A DNA stretch of 64,000 nucleotides from Parabacteroides sp. Marseille-P3160 (GTDB lineage: Bacteria; Bacteroidota; Bacteroidia; Bacteroidales; Tannerellaceae): assembly GCF_900162725.1 (NCBI RefSeq), contig NZ_LT799418.1, forward strand, positions 4,422,895 to 4,486,894. The letters are read 5' to 3'. This document shows, piece after piece, positions 35,317-44,348 of the stretch. Under the pieces are notes generated by a model. The model worked only from the letters and a program-made list of their open reading frames with translations, ran no database searches and was not told where the DNA came from. The first letter of the stretch is position 1. Each line of letters opens with the position of its first letter. A program made the translations under genes and the position numbers.

Positions 35317-36657
35317 CTAATTAAAATAATCCTCCAGTTTCCGCATAGCCGACTCCAGGCAGAAGACGACCACCCGGTCACCGGCTTGTATCTGCGTTTC
35401 CCCTTCCACCAACATGGGTATATCTTCGCGGATCAAGCCTCCCAAAGTCATATCCTTTGGTAAGCGGAGGTCTTTAACCTTCTTCCGTGTAATTTTAGAA
35501 TCCGGCCGGGCGATCAGTTCCGCTACATCGGCATTAGCAAACGTGAGGCACTTCACATTGGAAACGTCGGCATCCAACAGGAATTGGTAAATGTGACTTG
35601 CGGCAATCAGTTTCTTATTAATCACGGAACCAATATCCATTTGCTCAGCTAATGGGATGTAATCTATATTTTCGACCTGGGAAATCGTCTTAAAAACGCC
35701 TAACTGCCTGGCAGCCACACAGGCCAGGATATTATTGCTCGAGTTCTCCGAAAGCGCGACAAAAGCCTGTGCATCCTGAATTCCCTCCTGGCGGAGCAAT
35801 TCCGTATCCCGTGCATCCCCATTGATGATCAATACGTTACTCGGAACGGATTCGGCTATCTGGTAACTTTTCTCCTTGTTGGTTTCAATGATTTTAATGC
35901 GGATATGATCAGGCAGGTACTGGCTGGCGCGAATAGCAATCCGGCCGCCTCCCATGATAAAAACCTTCTTCACCTCCGGATTGCTTTTTCCGCATAATTC
36001 CTGTACGTCGTCGATATGCTCGCGGGTAACGGTAAAAAACAGGATGTCATTCGGAAGGACATAATCCGCACCCCGGGGGATGATCGTTTCGTTATCCCGC
36101 TTGATCGCTACGATGTGGTACATTTTCTTGTCGTTCATCATCAATTCAATGAGCTGCTTATGGACAATCTTCGCATTCTCCCGGACTTTCACACCGATAA
36201 GGATAAGGGCTCCCCCGAACAATTCCCAATACTGTCTCGCCCACGGACGGCGGATCGCCGTAACGATCTCCTTGGCTGCCAACATTTCAGGATAGATCAT
36301 CGTATTAATCCCCATCTTTTCGAAAAACGCTTTATTCCTGGGGAGAAGATACTCGTAGTTATTGATACGGGCGAAAGTCTTGTGTGCCCCCATGCTGGAG
36401 GCAAGCATGCAAGCTGTGATATTAGCTGTTTCCTCAGGTGTTACGCTGACGAAGAGGTCTGCCCGCCTGACACCCGCATCCTCCAGATCCCTCAAGGAAG
36501 TAGGGTTACCGACCATCGGCATGATATCCATCCGCGAATTGGCGAAGCCCAATCGTTCTGCATTCGCATCCAGCAATACGATGTCATGTTTTTCCTGAGA
36601 TAACATTTTCGCCAAATGGGTTCCCACCTCTCCGGCTCCTGCAATCACTATTCTCAT
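35317..36657 (-). CDS. trkA: Trk system potassium transport regulator TrkA
   Basis: A 446-residue cytoplasmic protein with two RCK units in tandem, the usual TrkA length. The first nucleotide-binding fold begins MRIVIAGAGEVGTHLAKML; the second begins KKVFIMGGGRIAIRASQYL near 225. The RCK-C parts follow each (about 140-215 and 365-446). It binds NAD(H) or ATP and gates the TrkH channel next to it. It sits 42 bases downstream of dxs. Confidence 0.95.
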   Translation of the reverse strand: MRIVIAGAGEVGTHLAKMLSQEKHDIVLLDANAERLGFANSRMDIMPMVGNPTSLRDLEDAGVRRADLFVSVTPEETANITACMLASSMGAHKTFARINNYEYLLPRNKAFFEKMGINTMIYPEMLAAKEIVTAIRRPWARQYWELFGGALILIGVKVRENAKIVHKQLIELMMNDKKMYHIVAIKRDNETIIPRGADYVLPNDILFFTVTREHIDDVQELCGKSNPEVKKVFIMGGGRIAIRASQYLPDHIRIKIIETNKEKSYQIAESVPSNVLIINGDARDTELLRQEGIQDAQAFVALSENSSNNILACVAARQLGVFKTISQVENIDYIPLAEQMDIGSVINKKLIAASHIYQFLLDADVSNVKCLTFANADVAELIARPDSKITRKKVKDLRLPKDMTLGGLIREDIPMLVEGETQIQAGDRVVVFCLESAMRKLEDYFN

Positions 36658-36699
36658 TTCCTTCTTTTTTATTTATCGCATCCGGAACATGGAAGCGGT

Positions 36700-38592
36700 T
36701 CAAAAGCTGCGAATCGTTTCGGCTATGCTCCCGGCATCCAATCCACACAACTCATATAATTGGGGAATGGTTCCATGCTCTACAAAGGTATCTTTTATTC
36801 CGATACGTTTTACCTTGGGAGTGTATCCATTATCCGCCATAAATTCGAGGACGGCGCTTCCCAGTCCTCCGGCGACCACCCCGTTTTCGACAGTGACGAT
36901 CCTGCTAAAATTCTGTCCGACTTCATGCAGCAACTCCTCGTCCAGCGGCTTCAGATAAATCATATCGTAGTGAGCGACCGAGCGTTCGCCCGCCAGCAGG
37001 TCGATAGCTTTAGCGACCTCGTACCCTATCGGACCGATAGAGAGAACTGCAAGATCGGTTCCTTCGCGCAACCGCCGGCCTTTCCCGACAGGTAAAATCT
37101 TCATCGGATTGTGCCAGTCCTTCAATTCGCCTTTTCCTCGCGGATAACGGATCACAAACGGGCCATCCGGCGTTTGATAAGCGGTGTACATCAGATTGCG
37201 AAGATCCCATTCATTCAGCGGGGAGGCAATCGTAAGATTCGGTATCGGGCGTAGAGCGGCCATATCGAACAGCCCATGGTGCGTGATGCCGTCTTCCCCT
37301 ACCAGGCCTGCGCGGTCCAGACAGAAAATGACATGCAGTTTCTGAATGGCGACGTCATGGATCACCTGGTCGTAAGCCCGTTGCAAAAACGACGAATATA
37401 CATTACAGAAAGGAATCTTTCCCTCTTTGGCCATCCCGGCCGAGAAAGTAACGGCATGCGCCTCCGCAATCCCGACGTCAAAAGCGCGTTCGGGAAAAGC
37501 CTTCATCATAAAAGTCATCGAACAACCCGTAGGCATGGCCGGCGTTACTCCCACAATCCGCTCATCCTTCTCCGCCAACTCCACTAATGTATGTCCGAAA
37601 ACATCCTGGTAGAGCTGGGGCGTATCCAATTGGGAAGGCAGGATGCGTTGCCCGGTTTCCTTATTAAACCGCCCGGGAGCGTGCCATACGGTTGCCGACT
37701 TTTCCGCCGGCTTAAAGCCCTTTCCTTTTATCGTTTTGATATGTAAAAGCTTAGGGCCTTTCATATCCTTGATACTATTCAATACCTTAACCAAATAATT
37801 CACATCGTGTCCATTCACAGGGCCGAAATAACGGATACTGAATCCCTCGAATAGATTATGCTGTTGTGTAATCAGCGCCTTCAGGCTGTTATTGAAACGA
37901 AGTACGTTCTGCCTCCGGTTCTCCGTAATCAGATTCATCCGTTTCAGTTGCTTGTATACGTCATAGCGCATCCGGTTATAAGTCTGACTGGTCGTTATGT
38001 CCACCAGATACTGGCTGATACCGCCAACATTTTGGTCGATGGCCATATCGTTATCATTCAGGATGATCAGCAGATTATTCGGGTTGGAAGAGGCATTATT
38101 CAAGCCTTCGAATGCCATGCCGCCGGTCATTGCTCCGTCACCGATGACCGCAACGACATGCCGGTTTTCCTCATTATCCAGGGAGAAAGCGGCCGACATA
38201 CCCAAGGCGGCTGAAATGGAATTGGAGGCATGCCCGGCAATAAAGGCGTCATATTCGCTCTCTTTCGGGTTCGGGAATCCGCTGATGCCATGAAACTGGC
38301 GTAACGTCGGGAAGGCCTCCCGCCGGCCGGTCAATATCTTATGTCCATAAGCCTGATGGCCTACATCCCAGACGATCCGGTCATACGGAGTATTGAAGAC
38401 ATAATGCAGGGCGACAGTCAGTTCAACCGTACCGAGGCTGGCTCCCAGATGCCCGGGAGTATTCGATAACACGTCGATAATATATTGACGCAGTTCCGCA
38501 CAGACCTCTTCCAGTTTATCCGCCGGCAATGCACGCAAGTCGGCAGGATACCGGATCTGTTCCAAAAGATGTTCTTCCTGAAATTCAGCCAT
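36700..38592 (-). CDS. dxs: 1-deoxy-D-xylulose-5-phosphate synthase
   Basis: The first enzyme of the MEP isoprenoid pathway: condenses pyruvate and glyceraldehyde 3-phosphate with thiamine diphosphate. Motifs include [14 protein letters not shown], the thiamine site GDGAMTGG with NDNDMAID, and [15 protein letters not shown] in the transketolase-like central domain. The frame is open to an ATG at 38634, but I choose the ATG at 38592 ([19 protein letters not shown]), which gives 630 residues and matches where the family begins; the upstream 14 residues look like leader read in frame. A set of 12-bp tandem repeats lies about 90 bases upstream. Confidence 0.93.
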   Translation of the reverse strand: MAEFQEEHLLEQIRYPADLRALPADKLEEVCAELRQYIIDVLSNTPGHLGASLGTVELTVALHYVFNTPYDRIVWDVGHQAYGHKILTGRREAFPTLRQFHGISGFPNPKESEYDAFIAGHASNSISAALGMSAAFSLDNEENRHVVAVIGDGAMTGGMAFEGLNNASSNPNNLLIILNDNDMAIDQNVGGISQYLVDITTSQTYNRMRYDVYKQLKRMNLITENRRQNVLRFNNSLKALITQQHNLFEGFSIRYFGPVNGHDVNYLVKVLNSIKDMKGPKLLHIKTIKGKGFKPAEKSATVWHAPGRFNKETGQRILPSQLDTPQLYQDVFGHTLVELAEKDERIVGVTPAMPTGCSMTFMMKAFPERAFDVGIAEAHAVTFSAGMAKEGKIPFCNVYSSFLQRAYDQVIHDVAIQKLHVIFCLDRAGLVGEDGITHHGLFDMAALRPIPNLTIASPLNEWDLRNLMYTAYQTPDGPFVIRYPRGKGELKDWHNPMKILPVGKGRRLREGTDLAVLSIGPIGYEVAKAIDLLAGERSVAHYDMIYLKPLDEELLHEVGQNFSRIVTVENGVVAGGLGSAVLEFMADNGYTPKVKRIGIKDTFVEHGTIPQLYELCGLDAGSIAETIRSF

Positions 38593-38680
38593 TCCCTCTA
38601 ATTTGGCTGCAAATTTACGCAATTCACCCCACATAAAATAGCCTTTCCCTTGCTATTCTATAATGATTAGGCTAGTTTTA

Positions 38681-38716
38681 GGGTAAACTCGAGGGTAGAC
38701 TTTAGGGTAGATTACT
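38681..38716. repeat. Three tandem 12-bp repeats upstream of dxs
   Basis: The unit GGGTARAYTNNN occurs three times in a row at exact 12-base spacing (38681, 38693, 38705), with GGGTA invariant. It lies about 90-125 bases upstream of the dxs start, in its probable promoter region. The helical-turn-like period could mean stacked binding sites for a regulator; it could also be slipped-strand expansion. Confidence 0.6.
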
Positions 38717-38843
38717 ATAAAGCAGCAGGTATATGAAGATTTGCTTATCGGATTGCCTTAACTCAAATCCATTTTTAAGGCTATTGATTTTGTTATTATA
38801 GCATATTGATTTTAGATGCAAGCACTGGCAAGTTAATTCCCAC

Positions 38844-38931
38844 CCGTGGGTAAAAGATCTTTATGCCTTAGGATGAAAATCTCCGACTCATGGGGAAAAT
38901 ATTTCCATGCCTTGGGAGAAAATTAATTTCC
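38844..38931. repeat. Four degenerate 22-bp tandem repeats
   Basis: Four units with the shape CCnTrGGn-nAAAAT recur at about 22-base spacing (starts near 38844, 38866, 38888 and 38910). Several are locally palindromic, for example GGAAAATATTTCC at 38894-38906. It lies mid-way in the 580-base gene-free stretch between divergent dxs and the GSCFA gene. The rest of that stretch (38717-38843 and 38932-39175) shows only AT-rich sequence and no ORF I can support. Confidence 0.5.
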
Positions 38932-39175
38932 CCGCACATAAATAGGCCACCGCCTATGCCGGTTGATTTAATCGGATATTACTTGTTCCTAAAAAGACTA
39001 TACCTGATGGGTAGGGAGCTCACATAAGGTAAGTGAAAAAGTGATGAATGCTGAACGGATTCGAGTAAAACCACTTACAAAAGCCCAATTGTTAATTATT
39101 AATTATTAACTCATTCCGAACAAGGAGTCCGTTTTTTTTGTAGCTTCGCATAGGATTGGATTAATAGACTGCGAT

Positions 39176-40162
39176 ATGGATTTGCAAACACTTGTCACGT
39201 TTCAACGGCCCTCCTTCTTCCTTTCGTATGAGGAGGAGCATTTGTTGCTCGGCTCTTGCTTCGTCGAAAACATCGGACGGGAGTTGGAGGCGCTTCGGTT
39301 CAGGACCGACTTGAATCCGTTCGGCGTGCTTTATAATCCGGCATCCATCGCAGCGGCTTTGCGGCGGTTGCTTCACCCGGTTCCTTACAAGGCATCCGAC
39401 CTTTTCCAACGGGACGGCATCTATCATAGCTTTGACCATCACAGCCGCTTTTCTTCTCCTTCCGGAGAGGATTGCCTGCAGATGATTAATGGGCGCCTGC
39501 GAACGTCCGGGGAAGGCTTGTATCATGTCGGACGGCTGATCATTACGTTCGGAACAGCTTATGTCTACCGCTTGAAATCGACCGGACAGGTGGTGGCTAA
39601 CTGCCATAAACTGCCGGAACAATCCTTCCTCCGGACCCGGCTGACGGCGGAGGAGGTTACGGATGAATGGAAAGACCTGCTGCCAGCTCTATGGAAGGCG
39701 AATCCTTCCTTAAAAATACTGTTTACCGTCAGTCCTATCCGCCATTGGAAAGACGGAGCTCACGCCAATCAACTCAGCAAATCGACGCTCCTGATGGCGA
39801 TTGAAGAATTGCGAAACCTGTTTCCCGAGCGGACAGACTATTTCCCGGCTTATGAGATCATGATGGACGAGCTGAGGGATTACCGGTTTTACGCCGATGA
39901 TATGATCCATCCTTCCTCCCTGGCTGTAAAGTATATCTGGGAGCGGTTCGGAGACCATTATTTTACGGAGGAAACCCGGACGGTGATAAAAGAGGTAGAA
40001 GAAATCGAGAGAGCTTTAAGCCATAAGCCGTTCAATCCGGGAAGCCCCGCCCACAAACGTTTCCTTATGCAAACTTTGTTAAAGATGGAACGTATCAGGG
40101 AAAAAAGACCGTACCTTTACAGCGGGAATGACATTGATTCCGTTCGGTCGAAAATGGATTAA
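39176..40162 (+). CDS. GSCFA-domain protein
   Basis: A 328-residue protein carrying the family signature GSCFVENIGRELEALRF (about 26-42), with the downstream blocks YVYRLKSTGQVVANCHK, TVSPIRHWKDG and the HPS motif in DDMIHPSSLAVKYIW. GSCFA proteins resemble SGNH-type hydrolases (serine in GSCF, aspartate-histidine in DDMIHP), so an esterase or acyl-transfer role is plausible but unproven. No signal peptide. The next gene, murF-alr, begins 3 bases after its stop, so the two are one operon and a link to cell-wall metabolism is possible. Confidence 0.9.
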   Translation: MDLQTLVTFQRPSFFLSYEEEHLLLGSCFVENIGRELEALRFRTDLNPFGVLYNPASIAAALRRLLHPVPYKASDLFQRDGIYHSFDHHSRFSSPSGEDCLQMINGRLRTSGEGLYHVGRLIITFGTAYVYRLKSTGQVVANCHKLPEQSFLRTRLTAEEVTDEWKDLLPALWKANPSLKILFTVSPIRHWKDGAHANQLSKSTLLMAIEELRNLFPERTDYFPAYEIMMDELRDYRFYADDMIHPSSLAVKYIWERFGDHYFTEETRTVIKEVEEIERALSHKPFNPGSPAHKRFLMQTLLKMERIREKRPYLYSGNDIDSVRSKMD

Positions 40163-40165
40163 CAT

Positions 40166-42640
40166 ATGGTTTACACTATTCATGAGATTGCAGAGATTAT
40201 AGGAGCTGAAAATAAGACTTTCTACCCTGCTGAAATTCGTTTTTTATTGACAGACAGCCGTACGCTTTCTTTTCCGGATTATAGCCTTTTCTTTGCGATC
40301 CGGACCAAAACGAACGACGGGCATAAATATATCCGTGATTTATACACTTTACGCGTCCGCAACTTCGTGGTGACGCAACTGCCGGAAGATGCGAAGAAAA
40401 TGCCGGGAGCCAACTTCCTCCTGGTTAAAGACACGCTCCAAGCATTACAGAAACTGGCGATTGCCCACCGGAACCATTTCCATATCCCGGTCATCGGTAT
40501 TACGGGCAGCAACGGGAAAACCGTCGTCAAGGAGTTTCTATATCAATTGCTCCATGGCGAGTTCAATATCGTCCGTTCGCCGAGAAGTTTCAATTCCCAG
40601 ATCGGCGTTCCGCTTTCGATCTGGCAGATGAACGAAAAACATACATTGGGCATCTTCGAAGCCGGGATTTCCTTCCCCGACGAGATGGAGAAGCTGCAGT
40701 TGATCATCCAACCGACCATCGGGATTATTACAAACATCGGTGAGGCCCATCAGGAAAACTTCGTTTCTCCCACACAAAAATGTCTCGAAAAGCTGACGCT
40801 TTTCAAAGACAGCGAAGCCATTATCTATAACGGCGACGACTCCTTTCTGTCCGACTGCATCGAGGCCGCCTGCCTTTCGCATAAGGCCATCGGATGGAGC
40901 AGGGTCGATTCCGAAGCGCCCCTATTCATCGAAAAGATCGAAAAGAAAGAAACGGAGTCGATTATCCATTGTACTTTGCTTGGATATGAACGGGTGATCC
41001 GTATTCCGTTCACCGACGACGCCTCGATCGAGGACGCCATCCATTGTATCGCCCTCATGCTTTACCTGAAGCCGACGAGCGTAAACGACGTAGAAAAGTT
41101 TACGCGACTGGAACCAGTTGCCATGCGCCTGGAAATCAAACAGGGGATCAATAATTGCCACCTGATCAATGACACCTATAATTCGGACATCAATTCATTA
41201 TCCATCGCCCTGGATTTCCTGCAAAGCCGCTGCATGGGAGAACAATTGAAGAGCACGGTGATCCTATCCGACATCCTGCAGTCCGGCGCCTTGCCCAAAT
41301 CGCTTTATCGGAAAGTAGCTGACTTGCTACAACGGAAAAAAGCAAATCATATCATCGGAATCGGACGGGATATCAAGGAATGCAGCAGCGCCTTTTCCGG
41401 AATGGAAGCGGATTTCTTCCTGACCACCGAAGAGTTCCTCCAATCCCCCCTACTCAAGTCATTCCGGAATGAGATGATCCTGCTCAAAGGCTCGCGCCGG
41501 TTTCATTTCGAAAAGATAACGGAACTACTGGAGAAAAAAGTGCATGAAACGATCTTGGAAGTCAACCTGGATGCGCTCATCCATAATTATAACTATTTCC
41601 GATCCCTTCTGAAACCGGAAACAAAAATCACCTGCATGGTCAAAGCGTTCGGCTACGGAGCCGGTTCGTTCGAGCTGGCCAAGAGCCTGCAGGAACATCG
41701 CTGCGACTGCCTTGCGGTAGCAGTGGCCGACGAAGGGGCCGACCTCCGCAAAGAGGGGATTTCCATTCCGATCCTGGTGATGAATCCGGAATTTAACAGC
41801 TTTAACCAACTGTTCGATCATCAATTGGAGCCGGAAGTCTACAGCTTCCGCCTGCTGAATGCGTTGATCAAAGAGACGGAACGACGCGGACTGACCTCCT
41901 ACCCGATTCATGTCAAGATCGATACCGGCATGCACCGCCTGGGATTCCAACTCAAAGAGGTCGAGGCGCTCTGCAAACGCCTGAAAGAACAAAGCGGATT
42001 GGCTGTCCGTTCGGTCTTCTCACATCTGGTGGGAAGCGACTCTCCGGAGCACGACGAGTTTACCCTTCATCAGATAAATCTGTTTACGGCCACTGCGAAA
42101 GAGTTGGAGCGGGAGCTTGACTACCCGGTCATCAAACATATCCTCAACTCGGCGGGTATCGAGCGTTTCCCCGAATACCAAATGGATATGGTTCGCCTCG
42201 GCATCTCCCTTTATGGCATCAGTTCCTCCGGAGTAAGCGACGGGAAGTTGCAGAACATCAGTTCCCTGAAGTCGACCATCCTGCAGATCCAACAGGTTCC
42301 GGCCGGCGACTCCATCGGATATAGCCGCCGCAGCTATGTGCATCGCGATTCGCGGATAGCAATTGTCCCGGTCGGATACGCCGACGGGCTGGACCGCCAT
42401 CTAAGCAACGGCATAGGGGAAGTACTCATCCAGGGGAAAAGGTGTCCTATCATCGGAAACATATGCATGGATACCTGTATGGCCGACGTCACCGACGTGA
42501 AAGCAAACGAAGGAGACCCCGTCATCATCTTCGGCGACGACCTGCCTGTGAGCGAATTGGCCGACAAACTGGGGACGATTCCTTACGAAATCCTGACTTC
42601 TATTTCCCCCCGTGTAAAGAGGGTTTATTACAGGGAATGA
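40166..42640 (+). CDS. murF-alr: Bifunctional MurF ligase / alanine racemase
   Basis: An 824-residue fusion. Residues 1-455 are MurF: ATP loop GITGSNGKT (111-119) and NDTYNSD (336-342); it adds D-Ala-D-Ala to the UDP-MurNAc tripeptide. Residues 460-824 are alanine racemase: PLP lysine K493 in MVKAFGYGAGS, and the second-base region in VPVGYADGLDR, which makes the D-alanine used upstream in the same pathway. The fusion is known in Bacteroidetes. It works in the cytoplasm in peptidoglycan precursor synthesis. Both halves keep their catalytic motifs, so both should be active. Confidence 0.95.
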   Translation: MVYTIHEIAEIIGAENKTFYPAEIRFLLTDSRTLSFPDYSLFFAIRTKTNDGHKYIRDLYTLRVRNFVVTQLPEDAKKMPGANFLLVKDTLQALQKLAIAHRNHFHIPVIGITGSNGKTVVKEFLYQLLHGEFNIVRSPRSFNSQIGVPLSIWQMNEKHTLGIFEAGISFPDEMEKLQLIIQPTIGIITNIGEAHQENFVSPTQKCLEKLTLFKDSEAIIYNGDDSFLSDCIEAACLSHKAIGWSRVDSEAPLFIEKIEKKETESIIHCTLLGYERVIRIPFTDDASIEDAIHCIALMLYLKPTSVNDVEKFTRLEPVAMRLEIKQGINNCHLINDTYNSDINSLSIALDFLQSRCMGEQLKSTVILSDILQSGALPKSLYRKVADLLQRKKANHIIGIGRDIKECSSAFSGMEADFFLTTEEFLQSPLLKSFRNEMILLKGSRRFHFEKITELLEKKVHETILEVNLDALIHNYNYFRSLLKPETKITCMVKAFGYGAGSFELAKSLQEHRCDCLAVAVADEGADLRKEGISIPILVMNPEFNSFNQLFDHQLEPEVYSFRLLNALIKETERRGLTSYPIHVKIDTGMHRLGFQLKEVEALCKRLKEQSGLAVRSVFSHLVGSDSPEHDEFTLHQINLFTATAKELERELDYPVIKHILNSAGIERFPEYQMDMVRLGISLYGISSSGVSDGKLQNISSLKSTILQIQQVPAGDSIGYSRRSYVHRDSRIAIVPVGYADGLDRHLSNGIGEVLIQGKRCPIIGNICMDTCMADVTDVKANEGDPVIIFGDDLPVSELADKLGTIPYEILTSISPRVKRVYYRE

Positions 42641-42683
42641 TACGATTCTTCCTTATTTATGCCTGAATATTGCACAAAAAACG

Positions 42684-42691
42684 TATTTTTG
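42684..42691 (+). promoter_or_regulatory. Candidate -7 box for fabI
   Basis: TATTTTTG is an exact TAnnTTTG match 25 bases before the fabI ATG at 42717. There are 76 bases between murF-alr and fabI, enough for an independent promoter. No -33 TTTG at standard spacing. Confidence 0.4.
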
Positions 42692-42716
42692 TGCCATAAT
42701 CATAAATTAATCAGGT

Positions 42717-43574
42717 ATGAGTTATAATTTATTGAAAGGCAAAAGAGGAATAATTTTCGGGGCGTTGAATGAAATGTCCATTGCCTGGAAAGTGGCCGAA
42801 AGGGCGGTAGAAGAAGGCGCAACGGTAACGTTAAGCAACACGCCGGTGGCCGTACGCATGGGAGAAGTCAATGCATTAGCCGAAAAGATAAAAGCGGAGG
42901 TGATCCCTGCGGATGCAACAAATGTGGAAGACCTGGAGGTCGTATTCTCCAATTCCGTAAATATTCTCGGAGGTAAAATAGATTTCGTACTCCACTCCAT
43001 CGGCATGAGTCCGAATGTCCGGAAGAAACATCCTTATGATGATCTGGATTATTCCATGCTGGACAAGACATTGGATATTTCAGCCATCTCTTTTCATAAA
43101 ATGCTGCAGGTTGCCAAAAAGCAGGACGCCATTGCCGAATACGGCTCTGTTGTCGCATTGTCTTATGTAGCGGCACAGCGTACCTTCTTCGGTTATAACG
43201 ACATGGCTGACGCCAAAAGCCTGCTGGAATCCATTGCCCGCAGTTTCGGTTATATCTACGGGCGTGAAAAGAACGTGCGCGTCAATACGATTTCCCAATC
43301 CCCGACGCTAACGACGGCAGGTAGCGGTGTAAAAGGAATGGAGCACCTGATGGACTTTGCCAACCGTATGAGCCCGCTGGGAAATGCGGATGCGGACGAA
43401 TGCGCGGACTATTGCATTACGCTGTTTTCCGACCTGACCCGCAAGGTAACAATGCAGAATCTTTACCATGACGGCGGATTCTCAAGCATGGGAATGAGCC
43501 TCCGGGCAATCACCCAATACAGCAAGGGGCTGGAAGATTACAAGGACGAAAACGGAAAAATCATTTACGGTTAA
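42717..43574 (+). CDS. fabI: Enoyl-[acyl-carrier-protein] reductase FabI
   Basis: A 285-residue short-chain dehydrogenase-type enzyme that reduces trans-2-enoyl-ACP with NAD(P)H, the last step of each fatty acid elongation cycle. The nucleotide-binding region is KRGIIFGALNEMSIAW, and the catalytic pair is Y160 and K167 in GYNDMADAK (Tyr and Lys seven apart, as in FabI); Y150 is the accompanying tyrosine. Length and the region QSPTLTTAGSGVKGM fit FabI of Bacteroidetes. Confidence 0.96.
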   Translation: MSYNLLKGKRGIIFGALNEMSIAWKVAERAVEEGATVTLSNTPVAVRMGEVNALAEKIKAEVIPADATNVEDLEVVFSNSVNILGGKIDFVLHSIGMSPNVRKKHPYDDLDYSMLDKTLDISAISFHKMLQVAKKQDAIAEYGSVVALSYVAAQRTFFGYNDMADAKSLLESIARSFGYIYGREKNVRVNTISQSPTLTTAGSGVKGMEHLMDFANRMSPLGNADADECADYCITLFSDLTRKVTMQNLYHDGGFSSMGMSLRAITQYSKGLEDYKDENGKIIYG

Positions 43575-43633
43575 TTTCACTCGGAACCCTATAGATTCCC
43601 GAAGCAGTTGATGAGTATATCAAACAAAAAAGG

Positions 43634-43641
43634 TATATTTG
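43634..43641 (+). promoter_or_regulatory. Candidate promoter for the Sua5/YciO-type gene
   Basis: TATATTTG is an exact TAnnTTTG box 52 bases before the ATG at 43694. A TTG at 43608-43610 lies 23 bases upstream, slightly wider than the usual 19-21 base spacing to the -33 element. Confidence 0.45.
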
Positions 43642-43693
43642 TCGACTGCTTTATTTAATGACTATTTACTTATAATTATAAAACCACGAACCT

Positions 43694-44302
43694 ATGTTGC
43701 TGAAGATATATCCGGAGAATCCTAATCAAAGGGAGGTCGAGAAAGTATTGAACATATTAAAGGACGGCGGACTGATTATCTATCCGACGGATACTGTCTA
43801 CGCCATGGGTTGTGACGCATTGAATGTACGGGCGGTAGAGAAAATTTGCCAAATGAAAGGGATTAACCCCAACAAGAGCAACCTTTCCATCATCTGTTAC
43901 GATTTGTCCAACCTGAGCGAATACGCCAAGGTGAGCAATCCCGCTTTCAAGTTGATGAAAAAGAACCTGCCCGGGCCTTTTACTTTTATCCTGCCGACCA
44001 GCAGCGAGTTGCCGAAGATCTACAAGAACAGAAAAGAAGTGGGTATCCGTGTCCCGGACAACAATATTATCCGCGAACTGGTCCGCCAGTTAGGCAATCC
44101 GATCCTTACCACCTCTATCCATGACGAGGACGAAATTATCGAATACACCACGGATCCCGAATTGATTCATGAGAAATATGAGAACCAGGTCGATATGGTG
44201 ATCGACGGAGGCTATGGCGGAACGGAGGCCTCCACGGTGATAGACTGTACTGCTTCCGATTTCGAAATCATCCGTCAGGGAAAGGGAGAATTGATCTTAT
44301 AA
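43694..44302 (+). CDS. Sua5/YciO/YrdC-family protein (threonylcarbamoyl-AMP synthase-like)
   Basis: A 202-residue protein with the YrdC-like fold: IIYPTDTVYAMGCDALN (about 28-44), KGINPNKSNLSIICYDL, and LPGPFTFILPTS (about 92-103). Members make threonylcarbamoyl-AMP for the t6A modification of ANN-decoding tRNAs, or are the less characterised YciO paralogues. The short length without the Sua5 C-terminal domain and the opening MLLKIYPENPNQREVEKVL are nearer the YciO type, so the exact role is uncertain. It is a separate unit from fabI. Confidence 0.85.
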   Translation: MLLKIYPENPNQREVEKVLNILKDGGLIIYPTDTVYAMGCDALNVRAVEKICQMKGINPNKSNLSIICYDLSNLSEYAKVSNPAFKLMKKNLPGPFTFILPTSSELPKIYKNRKEVGIRVPDNNIIRELVRQLGNPILTTSIHDEDEIIEYTTDPELIHEKYENQVDMVIDGGYGGTEASTVIDCTASDFEIIRQGKGELIL

Positions 44303-44306
44303 TGTT

Positions 44307-44314
44307 TATCTTTG
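44307..44314 (+). promoter_or_regulatory. Candidate -7 box for the dGTPase gene
   Basis: TATCTTTG is an exact TAnnTTTG box 34 bases before the ATG at 44349 and only 4 bases after the preceding stop codon. It indicates that the dGTPase gene can be transcribed independently. Confidence 0.45.
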
Positions 44315-44348
44315 TCTGGATTCTTTACAGAACAATAAGACGGACAAC

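Noticed and set aside
38593..38634. 14-residue N-terminal extension of Dxs
   Set aside because: The upstream ATG is in frame, but family similarity begins at the second ATG (38592).
38681..38931. CRISPR or origin-type iterons
   Set aside because: Unit lengths of 12 and 22 with no spacers exclude CRISPR; no replication genes or DnaA-box pattern support an origin.
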